From Bacillota bacterium (GTDB taxonomy: Bacteria > Bacillota > Clostridia > Acetivibrionales > JAFADI01), in NCBI GenBank assembly GCA_023424965.1, contig JAFADI010000267.1, positions 1 through 41,577 on the forward strand: 41,577 nucleotides of DNA. Reading direction: 5' to 3'. The translations under genes and the position numbers were made by a program. Of the stretch, positions 1 through 6,494 are shown in pieces; position 1 is the first letter of the stretch, and each line of letters opens with the position of its first letter. The notes beneath the pieces were generated by a model. That model saw nothing but the letters and a program-made list of their open reading frames with translations, was not told the DNA's origin and did not search any database.

Positions 1-102
1 CCTTATGTGAAAGTGGCCTCTCCCCAAAGAATTGCAGATGAAATTGTACGAAGAGTGAAAAAATCAATCGAAATGTATAATGCAAGGGGGCACACCCGCT
101 GA
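1..102 (+). CDS. 3' end of an unidentified gene
   Basis: An open frame runs in from the left edge in frame 1 and stops with TGA at 100-102, giving 33 residues that end in RGHTR. The visible tail is rich in Lys, Arg, Ile and Val and looks like an ordinary amphipathic C-terminal helix (RIADEIVRRVKKSIEMY). Nothing in this short piece identifies the family. It is followed 70 bases later by the tyrosine phosphatase gene on the same strand, so the two could share a transcript. I call it coding because its codon use and helix pattern look natural, but it could in principle be chance. Confidence 0.5.
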   Translation, partial: PYVKVASPQRIADEIVRRVKKSIEMYNARGHTR

Positions 103-171
103 GCCGGAAGCATTGCTCATAAGGAGGAAATTGCCCCCTTTCGGTTTGGAAAGAAAGGGTAGTGATTTAAA

Positions 172-498
172 ATAAAAATATTATTTTTATGCAGTAGAAA
201 TAAGTGGAGAAGCCTCACTGCCGAAAAGATTTTTAATGGGGTCAACGGCCATGAAGTAAGGTCGGCCGGAACAGAAAACAATGCTAGAATTAAAGTGACA
301 GGTGGGCATATTGGCTGGGCGGACATAATTTTTGTAATGGAGAAAAAACACTTAAGAAGAATCCAAGAGAAATATGGAAATATTCTGAGGGGTAAAAAGG
401 CAATCATTCTGGATATACCGGATGACTATTCTTTTATGGACGAGGAATTGATCGAAATATTGAAGTCCCGTGTTTCCGAATACATGGACATGCTTTAG
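172..498 (+). CDS. Low-molecular-weight protein tyrosine phosphatase-like protein, apparent ATA start
   Basis: Predicted small cytoplasmic phosphatase of the bacterial LMW tyrosine phosphatase type (about 105-110 residues in the family, 108 here). The frame contains the P-loop signature C-X5-R as CSRNKWRS about residues 7-14, then a conserved middle (WADIIFVMEKKH) and the C-terminal LDIPDDYSFMDEEL containing the general-acid Asp region. The first ATG in frame is at 295, which would remove the catalytic P-loop, so the true gene must begin upstream. An in-frame TGA lies at 163-165, and only ATA (172) or other non-standard codons lie between it and the P-loop. Family members begin M-K-I-L-F-L-C, which places ATA 172 exactly at the initiator. 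An AAAGGG lies 12 bases upstream. Either AUA is used as a start, or the start codon is mutated or misread. It ends just before a clear terminator. Confidence 0.75.
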   Translation: MKILFLCSRNKWRSLTAEKIFNGVNGHEVRSAGTENNARIKVTGGHIGWADIIFVMEKKHLRRIQEKYGNILRGKKAIILDIPDDYSFMDEELIEILKSRVSEYMDML

Positions 499-503
499 AT
501 ATC

Positions 504-542
504 AAAAAAGTTTGCAGCATTTCCAAAGTTGCAAACTTTTTG
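504..542 (+). terminator. Rho-independent terminator after the phosphatase gene
   Basis: Perfect 12-bp inverted repeat, AAAAAGTTTGCA (505-516) and TGCAAACTTTTT (530-541), with a 13-nt loop. The right arm ends in a T run. It begins 6 bases after the phosphatase stop codon. The A-rich left arm means it could also act on the opposite strand. It separates the phosphatase gene from the RNA-slipin-rtcB region. Confidence 0.85.
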
Positions 543-672
543 TCTGTAAATTGGAAATACCTTCCCGTATACTAAAATTGTTCCTGTTCCCAATGCAAAG
601 ATTTCTGGATGGTCTTGCGGTGCCTTTTACTTCACTTGTAACAGGTATACCGGGAAAGCCGGAACTCAAAAA

Positions 673-738
673 CCTTAGTGCCGGAGGTTCGATTCCTCCA
701 TTACTGTAAAGTAATTAGCTCAGCGGTAGAGCATAAGG
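673..738 (+). ncRNA. Circularly permuted tRNA-like RNA module, bacterial Y RNA (YrlA)-like
   Basis: All parts of a tRNA core are present but in permuted order. CCTTA (673-677) pairs with TAAGG (734-738) as a 5-bp anticodon-type stem. GTGCC (678-682) is a 5-nt variable loop. GGAGG/CCTCC (683-687/695-699) closes the canonical T loop TTCGATT. ATTACT (700-705) pairs with AGTAAT (710-715) as an acceptor-like stem closed by the tetraloop GTAA (706-709), so there is no free CCA end. T716 and A717 fill positions 8 and 9. GCTC/GAGC (718-721/729-732) closes the D loop AGCGGTA with its GG pair, and A733 sits at position 26. A closed acceptor and opened anticodon arm is, as I know it, the tRNA-mimic design of bacterial Y RNAs. 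A small CCGG-GAAAG-CCGG hairpin (650-662) precedes it. The slipin and rtcB genes follow. RNA ends are not determined. Confidence 0.75.
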
Positions 739-746
739 CAAGGAAA

Positions 747-812
747 AGGGGTTCAAATCCCCATCAGATGAGGGATCTGAAGGCTATGGTTTAGCACTCG
801 ATTGAAAATCGA
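747..812 (+). ncRNA. Second, weaker tRNA-mimic-like module in the same RNA region
   Basis: Directly after the first module the order T arm, closed stem, D arm is repeated. GGGG/CCCC (748-751/759-762) closes the T-type loop TTCAAAT. TCAGAT/ATCTGA (764-769/775-780) forms a closed 6-bp stem with a 5-nt loop. GCTA/TAGC (783-786/792-795) encloses TGGTT, which holds the GG pair expected in a D loop. A 6-bp hairpin TCGATT-GAA-AATCGA (798-812) follows. Differences from a good tRNA core are a mismatched fifth T-stem pair, AG instead of TA at the 8/9 positions, and no clean anticodon-type stem. It may be a diverged duplicate of the first module or a separate hairpin array of one long RNA. Confidence 0.4.
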
Positions 813-842
813 AGGAATGTACTGGAATCTTTGGAGAGAATC

Positions 843-1030
843 CTCGGGCTTTTGCAAATATTTTGCGGAGGCACCGGAACTTAAGCCCTGAAGTGTGCGG
901 ATACCGGGTATGGCAAGCTTGCCCTCGTGCGTGAAGCCATGTTGAATGAGCCGGGCGGAGCCTGGAATTTCAAATGGCCCACGGACAACGGCCTGCAAGC
1001 GATAGCCTCAAGCAGCACTCCGCCGATGTT
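843..1030 (+). other. Hairpin-rich non-coding stretch between the tRNA-like modules and the slipin gene
   Basis: No convincing gene is present here. Several stems are visible: GGGCTT (846-851) with AAGCCC (883-888) enclosing a GCAAA-TAT-TTTGC hairpin (854-866); the palindrome GGCAAGCTTGCC (912-923); and a longer-range 7-bp stem GGCGGAG (954-960) with CTCCGCC (1018-1024). The frame open from 974 into the slipin gene lacks protein-like character before 1088. This may be the 3' part of the Y-RNA-like transcript, the leader of the slipin mRNA, or both. I could not match it to a riboswitch or T-box: the T-box AGGGTGGNACCGCG element is absent. Confidence 0.4.
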
Positions 1031-1087
1031 GCGGGAGGATTCTTGAAAAGGATTCAAAAGCTATTTTTGTTGAAAGGATGGATGAAA

Positions 1088-2212
1088 ATGAAGGTAAGGA
1101 TCAAAAATGACGAAAGAGGTCTGTTATTCAGGGACGGCAACTATGTAAAATGCTTAAAACCCGGGAAGCACTCACTGAATCCCTTTGTTAAATATAGTGT
1201 TATTGTAGCGGATGTTAACCGGGCCTTTGACATAGCAGGGAAAAATATCAACCTGTTTCTCGGAGATGAGGAGCTTTTAAAAGAGCTTACGGTACTGGAT
1301 GTCCAGGACTATGAAATTGCCATACATTTTGAAGACGGCAAGCTTGCGGAAGTTCTGAAATCCGGTAAGTACGCATTCTGGAACGTCCTCAAAAAGCATA
1401 GCTTTAAAGTCGTTGACATCAGAGATCCCCAGGTGAAACCCGATATTGACGCCTCCACCTACACCAACCCCAGGCTGGCAGGATTTGTGGGATACTATGA
1501 AGTGGCAAACCATGAAAAAGGCATACTCTACTACAACAATGTAATTCAGAAAACTCTGGAGCCCGGCAGGTATTTCTTCTGGAAGAGTCCTGTGCATGTG
1601 GCGGTAAAGAACGTAGATTTGCGGCAGCAGCAACTGGATATGACCGGACAGGAAATCATGACGGAGGACAAAATTACCTTGAGGCTGAATTTCGTATGCC
1701 ATTACAGGATTACAGAGCCTTTGAAGGTTGTGGAGGTAAAATCCTTCGAAGAACAGCTCTACATCGTGCTGCAACTGATCCTGAGGGAATATGTGGGGGC
1801 TTTGAAGCTGGATGATCTCCTTCTGAAAAAGCAGGAAATCGGGAGCTACGCCCTGGAAAAATTAAAGGAGAAGAGCGGCAGCTACGGTGTGGAATTCCTG
1901 TTTGCAGGTGTGAAAGACATCATATTGCCCGGGGACATAAAGGATATATTGAACACTGTGCTGATAGCCGAGAAGAAGGCACAGGCCAATGTTATTACCA
2001 GAAGGGAAGAAATCGCCTCCACAAGGAGCCTGCTGAACACTGCAAAGCTTATGGAGGAAAACCAAACGCTTTACAGGCTGAAAGAGCTTGAGTTCCTGGA
2101 AAAGATTTGTGAGAAAATCGGCAATGTTTCGCTGACCGGCGGGGGCAGCCTGCTTGAACAGCTAAATACGCTGCTGTCCAATAAGGCCGGTGACAGAAAA
2201 TGCGGAGTATGA
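1088..2212 (+). CDS. Slipin-family (SPFH/stomatin-like) protein linked to rtcB
   Basis: Predicted membrane-associated SPFH protein of 374 residues. The N-terminal 165 residues hold three copies of a unit of the form E/D-x-G/A-hh-(7-10 residues)-L-x-P/S-G-K/R-Y/H: about residues 8-30, 74-98 and 141-165. These are followed by the SPFH core (VDLRQQQLDMTGQEIMTEDK, about 175-195) and a coiled-coil tail (IAEKKAQANVITRREEIAS). No classical N-terminal transmembrane hairpin is evident. I chose ATG 1088 because GAAAGGA (1072-1078) lies 9 bases upstream; ATG 1082 is in frame but too close to that site. It precedes rtcB by 93 bases on the same strand. To my knowledge slipins are recurrent neighbours of rtcB in bacteria; the molecular role is unknown. 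A scaffold placing RNA repair at the membrane is an inference. Confidence 0.85.
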   Translation: MKVRIKNDERGLLFRDGNYVKCLKPGKHSLNPFVKYSVIVADVNRAFDIAGKNINLFLGDEELLKELTVLDVQDYEIAIHFEDGKLAEVLKSGKYAFWNVLKKHSFKVVDIRDPQVKPDIDASTYTNPRLAGFVGYYEVANHEKGILYYNNVIQKTLEPGRYFFWKSPVHVAVKNVDLRQQQLDMTGQEIMTEDKITLRLNFVCHYRITEPLKVVEVKSFEEQLYIVLQLILREYVGALKLDDLLLKKQEIGSYALEKLKEKSGSYGVEFLFAGVKDIILPGDIKDILNTVLIAEKKAQANVITRREEIASTRSLLNTAKLMEENQTLYRLKELEFLEKICEKIGNVSLTGGGSLLEQLNTLLSNKAGDRKCGV

Positions 2213-2235
2213 GATTATAGACATAGCGTTAGCGG

Positions 2236-2270
2236 TCTCCTTTGCTGGAAGTTAGCTTTAGCAAGGGAGA
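2236..2270 (+). promoter_or_regulatory. Hairpin between slipin and rtcB
   Basis: TCTCCTTTGCT (2236-2246) pairs with AGCAAGGGAGA (2260-2270): 11 bp with one G-T wobble and a 13-nt loop. Only a short T stretch (TTTGCC) follows, so it is at best a weak or partial terminator. It could tune rtcB expression relative to slipin or protect an mRNA end. It lies 36 bases before the rtcB start. Confidence 0.45.
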
Positions 2271-2305
2271 TTTGCCATATAAAAAGATAGAGATGTGGTG
2301 AAGTT

Positions 2306-3496
2306 ATGATAGAAATCAAAGGAAAGTACAATACGGCAAAGGTTTTTACCGACAATGTGGAGGACGTGGCGGTGGCCCAGATCCTGGAGCTTTGCAACCA
2401 GGAGTTCGTTAAGGACAGCAGCATAAGGATTATGCCGGATACCCATGCGGGTGCCGGCTGCACCATTGGGACCACCATGACCATTTCCGACAAGGTGGTG
2501 CCCAACCTTGTGGGTGTTGACATCGGCTGCGGCATGGAAACCATAAAGCTTAAAAACAAAGAACTGGACTTAGGCAAGCTGGATAGGGTGATTCATGAAC
2601 ATATACCGTCCGGTTTTGATACGAGAAAAAAGCAGCATTCCTATGTAGAAAAAATTGATTTTGACAAGCTGGCGTGCAAAAAGAATGTGGGCATAGACCG
2701 GGCCAGGCTGAGCGTCGGTACATTAGGCGGAGGAAATCACTTCATCGAGGTAAACAAAGACGGGGCTGGAGAGTTGTATCTTGTGGTGCATTCAGGGAGC
2801 AGGCACCTCGGCAAACAAGTTGCCGAGTTCTACCAGGCCCTTGGATACAAGGAGCTGGTAAAAAACAGTGAATATCTTTCGGAGCTCGTCGGAAGACTAA
2901 AGGCGGAAGGCCGTGAAAAGGAGATTCAAGAGGAAATCCGGAATGCAAAGCCCTTGAAGATCAACAAGCAGCTTGCCTATGTGCAGGGAAAAAGCTATGA
3001 GAATTACTTGAATGACATGAAAATCGTACAAAAATTTGCGGTGCTTAACCGCAAGGCGATGGTGGATGAGATTGTAAAGCGGATGGAAATTGATATTGCG
3101 GAGCAGTTCGCCACAATCCACAATTATATTGACCTGGACCATATGATTCTCAGAAAGGGTGCAATTTCCGCACGCAGTGGGGAGAGAGTCCTGATTCCCA
3201 TCAACATGCGGGACGGAAGCCTGATTTGTACCAGAAAGGGCAATAAGGATTGGAATTATTCTGCACCCCATGGGGCAGGCAGGTTGATGAGCAGGAGCAA
3301 GGCAAAGGAAGTTATAAGCCTGGAGGAGTTCAAAAAATCCATGGAAGGTATCTATTCAACCACCGTTAACCGGTCCACTCTGGACGAATGCGCTCTGGCC
3401 TACAAACCGATGGATGAAATCGTAAGCAACATTCAGGACACGGTAGAAATCGTTGACAGAATTAAACCGGTATATAATTTTAAGGCAGCCGAGTGA
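2306..3496 (+). CDS. rtcB: RtcB, RNA-splicing/repair ligase
   Basis: RtcB joins RNA 3'-phosphate or 2',3'-cyclic phosphate ends to 5'-OH ends using GTP and Mn2+. It heals RNAs cut by ribotoxins and, in some organisms, splices tRNA. At 396 residues it is close to the shorter bacterial RtcB type. Visible signatures are D45-x-H47 (MPDTHAG), the metal-binding D72 and C75 (VDIGCGM), N144-H145 (GGGNHF), H162 (VHSGSRH), and the guanylylated-His motif APHGAGR with H322. Start ATG 2306 follows a modest GTGGTGAA site. The gene is co-directional with the slipin and the tRNA-like RNA. RtcA (RNA cyclase), Ro60/Rsr and archease are not in the window. All key residues appear intact, so I expect an active enzyme. 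Confidence 0.95.
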   Translation: MIEIKGKYNTAKVFTDNVEDVAVAQILELCNQEFVKDSSIRIMPDTHAGAGCTIGTTMTISDKVVPNLVGVDIGCGMETIKLKNKELDLGKLDRVIHEHIPSGFDTRKKQHSYVEKIDFDKLACKKNVGIDRARLSVGTLGGGNHFIEVNKDGAGELYLVVHSGSRHLGKQVAEFYQALGYKELVKNSEYLSELVGRLKAEGREKEIQEEIRNAKPLKINKQLAYVQGKSYENYLNDMKIVQKFAVLNRKAMVDEIVKRMEIDIAEQFATIHNYIDLDHMILRKGAISARSGERVLIPINMRDGSLICTRKGNKDWNYSAPHGAGRLMSRSKAKEVISLEEFKKSMEGIYSTTVNRSTLDECALAYKPMDEIVSNIQDTVEIVDRIKPVYNFKAAE

Positions 3497-3555
3497 GCAA
3501 AAGGAATTTATGCCTGTGCGAAATTTTCGGCTTGCGCTGAAACCCACATGCCTAC

Positions 3556-3618
3556 GGGGACAGTTCTCAACTTTCTTTGCCGTCAATATAAAAGCTGTAG
3601 AAGTTGAGGACTGTCCCC
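3556..3618. repeat. Imperfect long inverted repeat with GGGGACAGT ends
   Basis: The left arm (3556-3576) starts GGGGACAGT and the right arm (3599-3618) ends ACTGTCCCC. The 20-bp arms match with one wobble and one bulged T around a 22-nt loop. Eight A residues follow on the plus strand, so it is not a plus-strand terminator. Intergenic elements with GGGGAC(A/G)GT ends are common in Clostridia-type genomes; a second fragment of the same flavour (GGGGACGGTTC) lies at 31877-31887 here. It is probably a REP/MITE-type element. Confidence 0.55.
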
Positions 3619-3638
3619 AAAAAAAAGAATTCATGATA

Positions 3639-3669
3639 AATAACCGCATACATGCTTACTGCGGTTATT
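3639..3669. terminator. Hairpin downstream of rtcB, possible terminator
   Basis: AATAACCGCA (3639-3648) pairs perfectly with TGCGGTTATT (3660-3669) around an 11-nt loop. The A/T ends could give bidirectional, weak termination, but there is no long T run. It belongs to a crowd of hairpins in the 324-base rtcB-topB gap. Confidence 0.4.
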
Positions 3670-3674
3670 ATATA

Positions 3675-3740
3675 GAATTTATGCGCGTGCAAGATTTTCG
3701 GCGGTGCCGAAATGCACTTGCGCAATTATAGCATGAATTC
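3675..3740. repeat. Long bulged hairpin, second copy of a local repeat
   Basis: The core TTTCGGC-ggt-GCCGAAA (3696-3712) is extended outward by GTGCA/TGCAC and GCGC/GCGC and by GAATTTATGC (3675-3684) with GCATGAATTC (3731-3740), with small bulges. A related, more decayed copy lies at about 3505-3553 (same GAATTTATGC, TTTTCGGC and GCTGAAA pieces). It looks like a small palindromic intergenic element present twice. Confidence 0.5.
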
Positions 3741-3760
3741 TTGCAAATTCATGCTATAAT
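3725..3760. promoter_or_regulatory. Perfect 15-bp inverted repeat before topB
   Basis: ATTATAGCATGAATT (3725-3739) and AATTCATGCTATAAT (3746-3760) match perfectly around 6 nt. Its left arm shares GCATGAATT with the preceding hairpin, so the two structures exclude each other in RNA. It ends in a TATAAT that could be a -10, but I found no good -35 at 16-18 bp. Operator, attenuator or mobile-element end are all possible. Confidence 0.45.
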
Positions 3761-3765
3761 ATAAT

Positions 3766-3788
3766 AGCCATAGGAATATGGCTTTTTT
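3766..3788 (+). terminator. Rho-independent terminator upstream of topB
   Basis: AGCCATA (3766-3772) pairs with TATGGCT (3777-3783) around GGAA and is followed by a T run to about 3788. This is a compact classical terminator ending transcription that arrives from rtcB, or an attenuator for topB, whose start is 33 bases away. Confidence 0.7.
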
Positions 3789-3820
3789 TATGACATTAAT
3801 AAAAGTATGAGGAGCAGGAT

Positions 3821-5989
3821 ATGGGAAAAATTTTGGTTTTGACGGAAAAACCCTCGGTGGCCAGGGATATTGCAAAGGTGCTGGGCTGCACCCAGAACGG
3901 CAACGGCTGCATCATGGGTTCAAAATACATCATCACCTGGGCGCTGGGACATCTGGTGACGCTGGCCGACCCTGAGGCGTACGGCAGCAAATATAAATCA
4001 TGGAATCTTGAAGACCTGCCCATGCTTCCCAGGAAAATGGAGCTGGTGGTCATCCGGGAAACGGCAAAGCAGTTCGGAGCCGTGCGGGGGCTCATGAGCC
4101 GGGACGACATCGACGAACTGGTCATCGCCACCGATGCGGGGCGAGAAGGGGAACTGGTGGCGCGCTGGATCATAGAAAAGGCGGGCTTCCGCAAGCCCAT
4201 AAAGCGCCTGTGGATTTCCTCCCAGACGGATAAGGCCATCAAGGAAGGCTTTGCAAACCTTAAGCCCGGAAGGGAATACGACAATCTTTACATGTCGGCC
4301 CAGAGCCGGGCGGAGGCGGATTGGCTGGTGGGCCTCAATGTCACAAGGGCTCTCACCTGCAAATACAACGCGCAGCTTTCGGCGGGGAGGGTCCAGACCC
4401 CCACGCTGGCAATGATTGTCGAACGGGAAAATGAGATACGAAAATTCGTGCCCAGGGATTTTTGGACCATCAGCGGCAAAGTGAACGGCTTTGACATGCA
4501 GTGGAAGGATCCGGCCAATGGGAACACAAGGATCTTCGATAAAGCAAAGGCGGAGGAAATTGTGGCAAAAGTAGCCAACCAGGAGGGCAGGATCGCAGAA
4601 GTCGGCAAAGATGCGAAGAAAGAACTGCCGCCCCTTGCCTATGACCTGACGGAGCTCCAGCGGGATGCCAACAGGCGGTACGGCTATTCCGCCAAAAAGA
4701 CCCTGTCCCTCATGCAGAAGCTGTATGAAGCACACAAGCTGGTGACCTATCCCAGGACCGATTCCAGGTATATCTCGGAGGATATCGTTCCCACCCTGCC
4801 GGAACGGTTGAAGAGCATTGCAGTGGGACCCTATACCGCCATGGCCCGGGAGGTTTTGAAGAACAGGCTCAATGTGACCAAGCGGTTTGTGGACGGCAGC
4901 AAGGTTTCTGACCATCATGCCATCATACCCACCGAGCAATTTGTGAACCTTGGCTCCTTGAGCCAGGAGGAGCGCAATATCTACGACCTGATTGTAAAGC
5001 GGTTTATCGCGGTTTTGAATCCCCCCTTCGAATATGAGCAAACTACCGTAAGGGTGGAGGTCAGGGGAGAACAGTTTTACGCAAAAGGAAAGATCGTGAA
5101 AGCCCTGGGTTGGAAGTCGGTGTACGGCAGTTCCGACAAGCTGGAGGAGGACGAGGAGGAAGAGGATCAGGACCAGTCCCTTCCGGAGGTTACGAAAGGA
5201 CAGACGGTGAAATTGCTTTCCGCCAGGCCTGTCAACGGCAAGACGAAGCCACCGGCCAGGTACAACGAAGCCACGCTGCTTTCGGCCATGGAGCATCCGG
5301 GAAAGTTTGTAGAGGACAAAGCCTTGAGAGAGGCGCTGGAAAGCACCAGCGGCCTTGGCACGCCGGCCACCAGGGCGGATATCATCGAAAAGCTCTTTGA
5401 TACCTTCTATGTGGAAAGACGGGGAAAAGAAATCTTTCCTACCTCAAAGGGAATTCAATTGATCGGGCTGGTGCCTTCCGACCTGAAGTCACCGGAGCTG
5501 ACGGCAAAATGGGAACAAAACCTGCAGTTGATCAGCAAAGGGAAGGCCAATGCAAACAAGTTTGTGGAAGAGATGAAGAATTACGCCTCGAAGCTGGTTT
5601 CCAATGTCATTGCAAGCACGGAGGGCTACCGGCATGACAACATGACCAGGGAAAAGTGCCCCGAGTGCGGAAAATACCTTCTGGACGTCAACGGAAAGAA
5701 GGGGAAAATGCTCGTGTGCCCCGACAGGGACTGCGGCTACAGGAAGGGAATTTCCCAGGTATCCAATGCCAGGTGCCCGGAGTGCCACAAAAAGATGGAG
5801 ATACGGGGAGAAGGGGAAAACAAGACTTTTTATTGCACCTGCGGGTACAGGGAAAAGTTGGAGGCCTTCAAGAAGAGAAAGGGAGAACATGTCGACAAGA
5901 GGGAAGTCAGCAAGTTCCTGAAGCAGCAGGATGAGGGTGAAAGCATCAACTCCGCGCTGGCAGAAGCCCTGGCCAAGTGGAAGAAATAG
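3821..5989 (+). CDS. topB: DNA topoisomerase III (type IA)
   Basis: Type IA topoisomerase that relaxes negative supercoils and separates linked DNA by single-strand passage. At 722 residues it is normal for TopB. The TOPRIM domain opens the protein (ILVLTEKPSVA, Glu about residue 9; DAGREGE further on). The core holds the catalytic tyrosine Y310 in the YPRTDSRY motif. The late domain has ETTSGLGTPATRADII-type sequence. The C-terminus (about 608-680) has two zinc-ribbon-like parts with CPECGK, CPDRDCG, CPECHK and CTCG. The linker around residue 445 is very acidic (EEDEEEEDQ). ATG 3821 has AGGAG about 7 bases upstream. It appears monocistronic, with terminator or hairpin structures just upstream. 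Confidence 0.95.
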   Translation: MGKILVLTEKPSVARDIAKVLGCTQNGNGCIMGSKYIITWALGHLVTLADPEAYGSKYKSWNLEDLPMLPRKMELVVIRETAKQFGAVRGLMSRDDIDELVIATDAGREGELVARWIIEKAGFRKPIKRLWISSQTDKAIKEGFANLKPGREYDNLYMSAQSRAEADWLVGLNVTRALTCKYNAQLSAGRVQTPTLAMIVERENEIRKFVPRDFWTISGKVNGFDMQWKDPANGNTRIFDKAKAEEIVAKVANQEGRIAEVGKDAKKELPPLAYDLTELQRDANRRYGYSAKKTLSLMQKLYEAHKLVTYPRTDSRYISEDIVPTLPERLKSIAVGPYTAMAREVLKNRLNVTKRFVDGSKVSDHHAIIPTEQFVNLGSLSQEERNIYDLIVKRFIAVLNPPFEYEQTTVRVEVRGEQFYAKGKIVKALGWKSVYGSSDKLEEDEEEEDQDQSLPEVTKGQTVKLLSARPVNGKTKPPARYNEATLLSAMEHPGKFVEDKALREALESTSGLGTPATRADIIEKLFDTFYVERRGKEIFPTSKGIQLIGLVPSDLKSPELTAKWEQNLQLISKGKANANKFVEEMKNYASKLVSNVIASTEGYRHDNMTREKCPECGKYLLDVNGKKGKMLVCPDRDCGYRKGISQVSNARCPECHKKMEIRGEGENKTFYCTCGYREKLEAFKKRKGEHVDKREVSKFLKQQDEGESINSALAEALAKWKK

Positions 5990-6056
5990 CTTTTTCAGAC
6001 TCCGTATGAAAATAAGCGTATGTAAGCTTGAGTTCAAAAAAGGAGGCTTGAAAAGC

Positions 6057-6461
6057 GTGATGAAAAAACTTATTATTGCCGTCATTTCCGTTGTTTTATT
6101 GATTTCCGCCGGAGTGTATGTTTTCTACGTCCTGCCCAATAACCGGGAGCTGGAGGCCGTCAGAAAAATGCCCATTGAAGATGTGGACCTGGGAAAGGTG
6201 AAGGACGGGACTTACAACGGAGCCTATGTTTACGGCTCACACACCTATGAGGTACAGGTGAGGGTGGGGGACCACAGGATTGAGAAAATTGACGTGGTCA
6301 GCAACCGGGACACCTCCCATGCCAAAAAAGCGGAAGGGGTCATTGATCGGGTCCTGGAGAAGCAGGCCGTGAATGTGGATGTGGTATCCGGCGCCACCAC
6401 CACCAGCAAAGCCTTGCTTAAAGCGATCGAAAATGCAGTGAAATCCGGTCTGGAGGAATAG
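6057..6461 (+). CDS. FMN-binding domain protein, membrane anchored
   Basis: Small extracytoplasmic protein of the FMN-binding family (also found in RnfG and NqrC). It is 134 residues with one N-terminal membrane segment (about residues 3-24, KLIIAVISVVLLISAGVYVF), and could be a signal anchor. The family's covalent-flavin motif (S/T)GAT-(S/T) is present as SGATTTS about residues 110-116 near the C-terminus, where the second Thr would carry FMN through a phosphoester bond if an ApbE flavin transferase is present. AAGGAGG (6040-6046) lies 10 bases before GTG 6057 and 13 before ATG 6060; either could start translation. It likely passes or stores electrons at the membrane surface. It is not near other rnf genes here. 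Confidence 0.85.
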   Translation: MMKKLIIAVISVVLLISAGVYVFYVLPNNRELEAVRKMPIEDVDLGKVKDGTYNGAYVYGSHTYEVQVRVGDHRIEKIDVVSNRDTSHAKKAEGVIDRVLEKQAVNVDVVSGATTTSKALLKAIENAVKSGLEE

Positions 6462-6494
6462 CAGTATAATGCCTTTTTAGGAATGCGTTGCGAA

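Noticed and set aside
117..407. Minus-strand 96-residue reading frame
   Set aside because: It is antisense to the phosphatase gene, whose P-loop and conserved motifs are clear on the plus strand.
709..770. A conventional tRNA gene starting before the D-arm at 716 and using the T arm at 747-763
   Set aside because: The acceptor strands (AAGTAAT and TCAGATG) do not pair, and only 13 bases separate A26 (733) from the T stem (747-763) instead of about 22. The permuted pairing explains all elements better.
543..1081. T-box, cobalamin or other known riboswitch, group I or group II intron
   Set aside because: No T-box antiterminator motif, no cobalamin core and no recognisable group I core or group II domain V were seen. 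The visible elements are tRNA-like arms and plain hairpins.
3998..5296. Long minus-strand frame of 432 residues opposite topB
   Set aside because: TopB motifs are intact on the plus strand across the whole span. The antisense frame is rich in Gly, His, Leu and Pro without any domain, typical of a shadow in GC-balanced coding DNA.
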